From: Enoplolaimus lenunculus
Taxonomy: Eukaryota > Nematoda > Enoplea > Enoplida > Thoracostomopsidae
Direction: 5' to 3'
Assembly: GCA_030248215.1 (NCBI GenBank)
Contig: JASANG010002859.1
Coordinates: 248,001 to 312,000, forward strand
DNA: 64,000 nucleotides
Below, piece after piece: positions 57,602 through 64,000 of this stretch; the stretch's first letter is position 1, and each line of letters begins with the position of its first letter. A program made the position numbers and the translations under genes. The notes under the pieces were generated by a model that worked only from the letters and a program-made list of their open reading frames with translations, was not told the origin of the DNA and searched no databases.

Positions 57602-57809
57602 CAATAATTTTGTTTTAAATGTCAATTAAGCTTAGGTAGCGTTCACATTATGGATTTTTTTTCGTGACAGACCTCAGTATACTTCGTGATTAGACGTGCA
57701 GGACAACAAATATTGCCAGTTCCGGTTAATTGTCTTCTACTTGGTTATCTCATATAGTATATGTTCCTTAATTTCCTAAATCAAAAATATCTATTGCGTT
57801 AGAAATTAT

Positions 57810-58023
57810 GGCCAATGTAAAGGACAGGGGCAGAACAGTATTATTTGCATATTCATAAGTCTAAGTCTAAGCCTAAGCCTACCCTAAGCGTAACAATGAG
57901 CATATTCTTAAGCCTACGCCTAAGCCTAAGCCTTAACCAAGCAAAAACCATTAGTCTAAAGCTTAAGCTCACTGTTTTCTAGTTCCACAGAAAAACTTTC
58001 CGCCCCTGATTTTTACATGGGCC
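57810..58023. mobile_element. hAT-like MITE, family B, perfect target duplication
   Basis: Identical flanks GAAATTAT. Ends GGCCAATGTAAAGGACAGGG and GATTTTTACATGGGCC. CCTAAG hexamer core. Confidence 0.85.
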
Positions 58024-58517
58024 GAAATTATCAACCAAATGACAAAAATAAACTGCCAAGTTTGTGCAGGTGACATTACAAAGTTCGATCTCCGATCAAA
58101 CTAGAAATTTTTTAAAAGGTCAACTATATTTATTGCAGAATCATTAAGTTTAGAGAATTATTTAAATTTGTTGTTACGAGGTCAAATATTAATTAACCTT
58201 TTGCTGCCTAAATATTTCATTTAAAGCGAAACATTTTTGTTACCAACAGCGGACCCATTAGCGATTTAAACAATCCTACTGTTCTAATAATAAATCTTGA
58301 TTTTCCCACTGAACTTTCGGTTCTAAAAGGGTAACGACTACTGTGATCTTTAGTTATTTGCCAGTTTTCTCAGCTAAATTGGCACAACATTCATAAGGTA
58401 ATAGAGTTACGCGATGGTTTCATTATAAACTCGCGGCCATGAATTTTCGATACTTATCAGTGTTCTAAACTGGTCAGAAAATTTTCGCAATACTGTGAGT
58501 AGGTTACAAATACACTA

Positions 58518-58650
58518 GCCAATGTTACTTTAAGGAGCGTAACAGTAGATAAGCCTAAGCCTAAGGAAAAAATGTAATCTAGAATCTAAAGCTACTCGTT
58601 TATTTGACCCATCAGAAAGCTGGACGCCCCTTAAAGTATTAACATGGGCC
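58518..58650. mobile_element. hAT-like MITE, family A, reverse orientation
   Basis: 133 bp, with ends GCCAATGTTACTTTAAGG and TTAACATGGGCC and flanks AATACACT / AATAAACT (7 of 8). It has only two hexamer units. Confidence 0.7.
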
Positions 58651-58943
58651 AATAAACTTGGTTATTATTTGACTTATCTTACTTGAACGCAAATTTGAAA
58701 TCAAATACGTAGATATAATTGGGTACGTCGTGTTGTACATTTGGGACAAACGCCAGATGTCTACGAGTTGTGCAAACACTTACGGTGGCCTAATGATGTA
58801 CATAAATGTAAACGCAAAATATATTGAAACATTACATATAGCGACATAGATCTGGTAGAACCCGGTCGCTGAACGAGAATGGGAACCAGACAAAATTTAT
58901 TTGAGCAAATTTTTTAGTTTGACGCAAAAACGTTCATTTTTAA

Positions 58944-59207
58944 CCCTTTCTCACATGAATATTTTCAATTTCATGTGAGATGTAATTTCAAGGTAAGATC
59001 CGATCCCCAGTCTCACGGGTGGGAGGCGTTTGCTATGAGCACTGAGCTATAAGAGCTTGACGTTCGTGCCCGGGTCTGGCTCTCACGTCTTGTGGAGATT
59101 TTGCACTGCGTATATATGTTCTAAATGGTGAAAACTGCTCACAGTGTATGTATTGCTGTTACATTATTGTATTTAGTTGCTCATAGTATTCTCTATGAGT
59201 GAAAGGG
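58944..59207. mobile_element. piggyBac-type MITE with internal tRNA-like sequence
   Basis: Flanked by TTAA (58940-58943 and 59208-59211) with ends CCCTTTCTCAC and GAGTGAAAGGG. The TTAA duplication and CCCTTT ends fit the piggyBac superfamily. Inside, at about 58998-59063 on the minus strand, is a tRNA-like block (TATAGCTCAGTGCTCATAG, then GGGGATCGGATC). It has no ORF. A right-end fragment of the same family is at 55431-55515. Confidence 0.75.
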
Positions 59208-59504
59208 TTAAATTTTCTGAGCGATTCCTTTGTTGGATGCCCGCATTTGGGGCCGTATGGAGGCACTCTAATCCAAACATGACAGTGTAAAAATGCAATT
59301 GGTAATTAACAGCGTTCATTTTTTAGTCTTTGGTTTTACTTCGTATCAAATGATGTTATATACATATATACATACATATATATGGGGCAGTAAACATGGC
59401 ACTGTAAAAATCCGATTCCTAAGTGTTATTTTTGCTTTGGTTTTGTTCCGGATCAAATGCTGTTATATACATATAAATATGTATTTATGTATATGGGTCT
59501 TCCT

Positions 59505-60100
59505 GGTTATCCCCCAGCCGACATTTGCTCAAAAATGGCGGGATTTTGAAAACTTATACATGTTTCATGTTCTCAAGACCTCCCCTGATCATTCCACGTC
59601 CAAATTTGGATTTTTGAAAAATTCGATTATTAGGGCCCGAGGTTCCGCCTTGGGACCCAAAAAATATTTAATCAAAAAGTGAGACAAATTATGTGCCATC
59701 TGTCGCAACATTCGGAGCTGAGCTGAATGGTGTCATATTGTCCGCAATCAAACGTCTGGCTAACAAGTCATGGTTAACAAACCGATTTGGCTCGGTTCCA
59801 ACATTTTGGACCGGCTTCAAATCAGTTATTTCATCATAACTGGTTAGCCAGACGTCTGATTGTGAAAAATTTGACACCATTCAACTCAGCTCGGTCAGCT
59901 GCGTCCAATGATTTATAATTTATTCTACTTCTTAACAAGAATTTTTTTGGGTTTCAACTTGGGGGGACATCGCGACCTTAAAACCCGAATTTTTCAAAAA
60001 TTCAAATTTGGGCTTGGAATAATAAGGGGGCGTCATGTGAACCTCAAAAAATGTAAAAATTTTCAAAATCCAACCATTTGAGGCAAAGCTGGCTTAGAGA
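59505..60100. repeat. 0.6-kb imperfect palindrome
   Basis: Outer arms: CATTTGCTCAAAAATGG with TTGGATTTTTGAAAAATTCG, against CGAATTTTTCAAAAATTC with AACCATTTGAGGCAAAG. Inner arms: AATCAAACGTCTGGCTAAC against GTTAGCCAGACGTCTGATTG. Likely a fold-back transposon. Half-arms occur at 12879-13760 and 15800-15970. Confidence 0.75.
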
Positions 60101-60670
60101 GATAACCGGAAAAACCGTGCATATGTACGTAATGTAATCAACTCAATTACGTCGAATAGCATTGCAATAAATATTTGTTTTCCAGCAATATTTCCTCGGC
60201 CAATTCCGTAACAATTTCCGCTAAGTACAATACATTGTTCGCTTGAGAGACAGAGAGGAAACAAACCGATTCTAATTTAATTAATTTGTTACAAAATAAA
60301 GGTTGTTTACTGTGAAGATTAGCTTGACAATGACGCAAAATGTACTTGGAATATAAAACATATTTATGTACGAAAAATTTAGTCGGAAAACACTCGTTTG
60401 TGCGAAAAACAAGCCATCATAATTTAGATTTCATCAACACCGGTCATTTTCGACACGGAAATTTGGAAATTTTTTACGTGGGTTCAGTATTTAATTAATA
60501 TATCGGTTATAACAACAACAACACAGTTTATTGTACAAGTAAGTATATTACAACACAGTGTAAAATAAAATACAAAAATACAATAGACAATAAAGCCAGT
60601 AATGGAGTGAAACTGCCTCTTACAACTGGCAAAATAAAAGGAAAATAAACACGATAATCAGTAACAAAAT

Positions 60671-61579
60671 TCAAAGATTGCGATCAAATTGTAGAAAATT
60701 ATTTAGATCAACTTTAATTAGCAGTTTTCTAAACATTTTTGAGGTTTGCGCTCTTATTAAAGGTTTGTTATCTACTTGCTCAGGAAGTTGATTCCAAACT
60801 TTGATAACCCTATAACGAAAGCTGTGCTTTATATAGTTTGTTTGGAATTTCGGGTACAATAGCTTCCTTGAGTGACCTCTAGTATTGATAACGTCTGATA
60901 ATGTAAAAAAGTGATTGCATGCATCAACTTCGCCATTGATACATTTAAACATCATCGTAAGATCGTTATGTAATCGCCTAAGTTCTAATGGCTCAAGGTT
61001 CAGTTGAGCAAGCCGTAATTTATACGAACAATCAGCTAGTTTTAAACGAGTAAAAAGACGTCGAGTAAAATAACGCTGTACCTTTTCAATAGTATCTATA
61101 TTCGTGAGATAACAAGGAGACCAAACAGGTGATGCATACTCCAGTAAAGGTCTAACATAAACTGTATACGCTTTAAGAAGTATATTCTTATTGTTCGTCA
61201 GGAAACATCGGAAAAGGATATTTATCGTTTTATAAGCTTTAGCCGTGATGGTGTTTATGTGCACCGTACTTTTTAAATCGCGATTAACATAAATCCCGAG
61301 ATCCTTACATTGAGTAACGGTGGGTAACCCTATATCAGCAACACCATATTGAAAACAGGGGTTATGCATTCCGAGATGTAAAACGTTACACTTTGGCAGC
61401 GATATAGAAAGTTGCCACTTAGCAGCCCACAGACTAATTTTTTCTAGTGACTGTTGTAAAAATTCTCTACTATGTTGCGCATTGCTAGGACATACATTAA
61501 CATAGAGTTTGACATCGTCGGCAAATATTTTAACAGAAACATCACATAAATCGCATATCAAGTCATTAATAAACATCAA
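60671..61579 (-). CDS. LINE ORF2, RT C-terminal half and thumb
   Basis: The frame is open a few codons upstream of the first ATG and carries the LTSGVAQGSVLGPILF block there. Inside are FADDVKLYV (catalytic Asp pair), WQLSISLPKCNVLHLG and LGIYVNRDLK. The C-terminus has LLEYASPVWSP, RRLFTRL, NTRGHSRKLLYPKF and SFRYRVIKVWNQLPEQV, typical of CR1/Rex1 ends. Stop at 60671, then 3' UTR. Confidence 0.85.
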   Translation of the reverse strand: MMFINDLICDLCDVSVKIFADDVKLYVNVCPSNAQHSREFLQQSLEKISLWAAKWQLSISLPKCNVLHLGMHNPCFQYGVADIGLPTVTQCKDLGIYVNRDLKSTVHINTITAKAYKTINILFRCFLTNNKNILLKAYTVYVRPLLEYASPVWSPCYLTNIDTIEKVQRYFTRRLFTRLKLADCSYKLRLAQLNLEPLELRRLHNDLTMMFKCINGEVDACNHFFTLSDVINTRGHSRKLLYPKFQTNYIKHSFRYRVIKVWNQLPEQVDNKPLIRAQTSKMFRKLLIKVDLNNFLQFDRNL

Positions 61580-61649
61580 AAATAAAATAGGACCAAGTAC
61601 ACTTCCTTGGGCAACACCGGAAGTTAGGGGATAATAATCAGAAACTTCA

Positions 61650-62282
61650 TCATTTTATCTTAACTCTAAATTTTCGATTCGAAAGATATGCTTTAATCCA
61701 TAGTGCTAAGTGTCCTATTATTCCGAAGCTAAACAATTTCTTGATCAATTTTGGATGTGAAACAGTGTCAAACGCTTTTGCAAAATCGATATAAACTACA
61801 TCTATAGAGTTACCCGTATCTAGTGAGAGCGCCCATTCCTGGACACACTCTAGTAATTGTGTGCACGTAGAGCGTTTAGAGCTAAAACCATGTTGATGTA
61901 TAGATAACAGATTGTTGTCTGTCAAGTGTTTGGCTATAGCATTCTTAATAATCATTTCCATAACTTTTGAGCAGTTAGACAAAAGTGAAACGGGTCTGTA
62001 ATTTAGGGGATTCGCCGAACACCCTTTTTTGTAAATTGCTATTACGTCGGCACATTTCCAGTCGTCAGGTAAAACGCCAGTGATAAAAGACTGTTCAAAA
62101 ATATGCGCTAAAGGAACACACAGTTCATTTTTAAGTTCGCGAAGGAAAAACTGTGAGAACCCATCAGGTGAATGACTGTTTTTATTTTTTAGTTTTTTCA
62201 AAGAATCTAAGACCACGGATGGAGTGAACGAAATCCACGATAAACAATTTAACCCAGAGTACGGTGAACAATAGGGAATCAA
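61650..62282 (-). CDS. LINE ORF2, reverse transcriptase core
   Basis: Contains SPDGFSQFFLRELK, NYRPVSLLSNCSKVMEMI, HQHGFSSKRSTCTQL and VVYIDFAKAFDTVSHPKL, i.e. RT blocks 1-4 with the first catalytic Asp in IDFAKAFD. Frame shifted by one base relative to both flanking ORF2 segments. It ends at a stop at 61650, just before the GVAQGS block. Confidence 0.85.
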   Translation of the reverse strand: MIPYCSPYSGLNCLSWISFTPSVVLDSLKKLKNKNSHSPDGFSQFFLRELKNELCVPLAHIFEQSFITGVLPDDWKCADVIAIYKKGCSANPLNYRPVSLLSNCSKVMEMIIKNAIAKHLTDNNLLSIHQHGFSSKRSTCTQLLECVQEWALSLDTGNSIDVVYIDFAKAFDTVSHPKLIKKLFSFGIIGHLALWIKAYLSNRKFRVKIK

Positions 62283-63508
62283 ACCGTCATCATGAATAAA
62301 AACATTGCAAAAACATTAGCAAATACACTGGCTCTTTCTTTATCATCAGTAATAATATAACCTATAGTATTTTTTAAACCTGAAATACCACCTCGAGCGA
62401 AGCATCGATTATTAACATACTTAAATAGTTTTTTTGGATCGCCTGCATTAAGTATTTTGTGTTCACGATTTTTGTTGAAACATAGTAACGCTTTAGAACA
62501 TTTTGTTTTAAGTTTTCTGTAACTTTCGTAATTGCAGGTCTTTTTAGCAAGTTTCCAAGCTTTATGTTTTTCCGATAATAACTTTGTGAGATATAAAGGA
62601 TATTTTTGCTTTTTAGAAACTGTATATTTTTTGGGAACGTACATGTCACAACAAATATTAAGAACACACCGTAAATAATCCCATTTATCTTTTACTGTAA
62701 AAAGGCTAATGAAACAAGTATCCCAGGGGATTCTACTAAGATATGCGCGAATGGACAGAAAGTTTGCTTTTGTAAAATCGTATTTGGGAGGCCCACGCTT
62801 CTGCACGTCAAGTTTGCCTGTCAACCTGAAATCGATCGATACGTGATCCGAAGAAGCAAAATGGTCACCACATTCGACAACGGGTATATTCAACGGTGAC
62901 GTGGTAAAAACTAGATCTAACAAATTGTCACCTCGTGTTGGAAAGTCAACTAATTGTGTTAACCCACATTCTTGGATTCCCTCGAAAAAATTAGAAATCT
63001 CAGTATTGTTCGGACAAAAATTATTTGACCAATCTATCTCAGGATAATTAAAATCACCAAATAATGAGACGGGCCAAGAAACGTCACATACATGCTTCAT
63101 ATTTTTTATAAGTTCGGCAGAGTACAATATACCCGAGCTAGGTGGGCGGTAGATACACACAACACGATGTTTTGATGGTACTAATAGATCAACAGATAAT
63201 AATTCAACGTCACAATTTAACATTGTATACTCGGTAACAACATTTTTAATTTTTTTAGATATAAACAGAGCAATACCACCACCTCTCCTACCAGCGCGAT
63301 CTTTTCTCACAACATTGAAGCTTGCAGTTCCTATCAGCGAGTCGGGTATCTCATTATTAAGCCACGTCTCCGTAATGGCAACAATATCTAACTGTTCAGT
63401 TTCAAGTAGAGCTTCTAAGTCAGGCAATTTATTACTTAAACTACGAGCATTGAAATATTTTCCTTTAATTACATGTTTAACGCTGTTTAGATTCAATTTC
63501 ACTCCCAT
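62279..63508 (-). CDS. LINE ORF2, endonuclease region
   Basis: Starts at ATG 63508, overlapping the ORF1 stop. APE-type endonuclease motifs in order: NARSLSNKL, DIVAITETWLN, RRGGGIALFI, VCIYRPPSSG, LFGDFNYPEIDW and SSDHVSIDF. These hold the catalytic Glu (TETW), Asp/Asn (GDFN) and Ser-Asp-His (SDH) residues that nick target DNA for primed reverse transcription. The linker to the RT domain follows. The frame is lost near 62310 by a single-base shift, and the next segment continues in another frame. Confidence 0.85.
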   Translation of the reverse strand: MGVKLNLNSVKHVIKGKYFNARSLSNKLPDLEALLETEQLDIVAITETWLNNEIPDSLIGTASFNVVRKDRAGRRGGGIALFISKKIKNVVTEYTMLNCDVELLSVDLLVPSKHRVVCIYRPPSSGILYSAELIKNMKHVCDVSWPVSLFGDFNYPEIDWSNNFCPNNTEISNFFEGIQECGLTQLVDFPTRGDNLLDLVFTTSPLNIPVVECGDHFASSDHVSIDFRLTGKLDVQKRGPPKYDFTKANFLSIRAYLSRIPWDTCFISLFTVKDKWDYLRCVLNICCDMYVPKKYTVSKKQKYPLYLTKLLSEKHKAWKLAKKTCNYESYRKLKTKCSKALLCFNKNREHKILNAGDPKKLFKYVNNRCFARGGISGLKNTIGYIITDDKERASVFANVFAMFLFMMTV

Positions 63509-64000
63509 TCTTGGTTTACCTGAACAGTCACATTGTTGTCATTGTTGGAGATAGTATAATCAACCTTGTGGCGGTGACCGCGCACAAGCTTACCATCATT
63601 GTTGCGATCGCATTGTTTGAAGACAACTAGTTCTTCATTTATGACGACGAAATGTTCATTATTGTCGGGTGATTGTTCTGCTAGTTCATTCAGTTCTCTG
63701 GCTTTCGCTCTAAGAGCCGCTGCAATTTTACGTTCGCTCAATGGCATTGAACGCCGAATAAAAATGTTTTTGAATTGCGAATTGTTTTTTAACTTGGGCG
63801 CCTGTTGAAGGATCGATTTGGCGACGCTCGATGACGGTAATTGCACTTTCAGTAATCGTGGATACGTGCGAGAGTTAGTTGCAGCATTTTTTGATGTGCG
63901 GTTCGGTGGATCGAGAAGACCCATTCGAAATACCTGGCATATTGTAGCAGACGGGTCGAGGGATTTGACTAGTTGTGAGGCATCATTGAGGTCGTCGCCG
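63499..64000 (-). CDS. LINE ORF1 protein, C-terminal part (partial)
   Basis: Open from the window edge to a TGA at 63499. It contains DPSATICQVFRMG, RLLKVQLPSSSVAKSIL, IFIRRSMPLSERKIAAALR and RELNELAE. This matches the conserved tail of CR1-type ORF1 proteins, which bind nucleic acid as chaperones of the retrotransposition particle. It overlaps the ORF2 start by ten bases (ATGGGAGTGA), an arrangement suited to termination-reinitiation. The 5' part and its zinc-finger region lie beyond the window. Confidence 0.8.
   Translation of the reverse strand, partial: GDDLNDASQLVKSLDPSATICQVFRMGLLDPPNRTSKNAATNSRTYPRLLKVQLPSSSVAKSILQQAPKLKNNSQFKNIFIRRSMPLSERKIAAALRAKARELNELAEQSPDNNEHFVVINEELVVFKQCDRNNDGKLVRGHRHKVDYTISNNDNNVTVQVNQEWE

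Larger units (their letters stand above)
60510..64000 (-). mobile_element. CR1/Rex1-like non-LTR retrotransposon, 5' end off window
   Basis: Minus-strand LINE with an ORF1 C-terminal part, an APE-type endonuclease, a reverse transcriptase and a 3' UTR of about 160 bp ending in a (GTT)n-type tail (AACAACAACAAC on the plus strand at 60512). Order and motifs fit the CR1/L2/Rex1 group. ORF2 is interrupted by two frame shifts (near 62.3 kb and 61.65 kb), so this copy cannot make a full ORF2 protein. Its motifs are otherwise well kept, so it is probably fairly young. It is longer than 3.5 kb. Confidence 0.9.

Noticed and set aside
59293-59682. 129-codon ORF
   Set aside because: Runs through short direct repeats and the arm of the 0.6-kb palindrome; no domain and no splice support.

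Overview
This is a stretch of AT-rich animal nuclear DNA with sparse, intron-split genes in a dense field of short DNA transposons. There are no bacterial-type genes, rRNA genes or CRISPR arrays. The three genes recognised by homology are an MKP-type dual-specificity phosphatase, RAB21, and an ethanolaminephosphotransferase. All are metazoan-type, with short exons and mostly GT-AG introns. The EPT protein is strongly diverged, which suggests a fast-evolving invertebrate lineage. A tunicate is one possibility, but the sequence alone does not settle it.

Layout. From 1 to 26 kb everything that looks genic reads on the minus strand: a candidate first exon (2284-2398) and the phosphatase N-terminal half (26037 down to 23075). 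From 29.9 kb to about 54 kb genes read on the plus strand: RAB21 (29876-32586, five exons, complete), an unrecognised type-II-membrane-like ORF (36791-37141), and EPT1 (40442-47688, possibly ending near 54141). Base composition follows this. The left part is A/C-rich on the plus strand and the right part is T/G-rich, with the switch in the 3.8-kb head-to-head gap between the phosphatase and RAB21. From 60.5 kb to the right edge lies a minus-strand CR1/Rex1-like LINE that runs off the window.

The remaining sequence is mostly small non-autonomous elements. I separate at least nine families. Several have 8-bp target duplications (hAT type). Two of these carry arrays of a TTAGGC-like hexamer, and another is built of CCGGAA motifs. 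Two families have TA duplications, one being a palindrome with CACTGCAAAAAA ends, and one has TTAA/CCCTTT ends (piggyBac type). There is also a 23-copy, 26-bp minisatellite inside one element, an ATGCAAAT-bearing tandem array, a recent 312-bp tandem duplication, a (CAA)n tract and a 0.6-kb palindrome.

The most interesting signal is the contact between these elements and gene structure. Two EPT1 exons lie immediately 3' of palindromic elements, and one element's terminal repeat supplies the only in-phase canonical acceptor. Other EPT1 junctions align best with non-canonical intron ends. A hAT-like element at 54792-54940 interrupts an ORF that is continuous and in frame if the element and one target copy are removed. 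Together these suggest, but do not prove, recruitment of MITEs as introns or splice sites.
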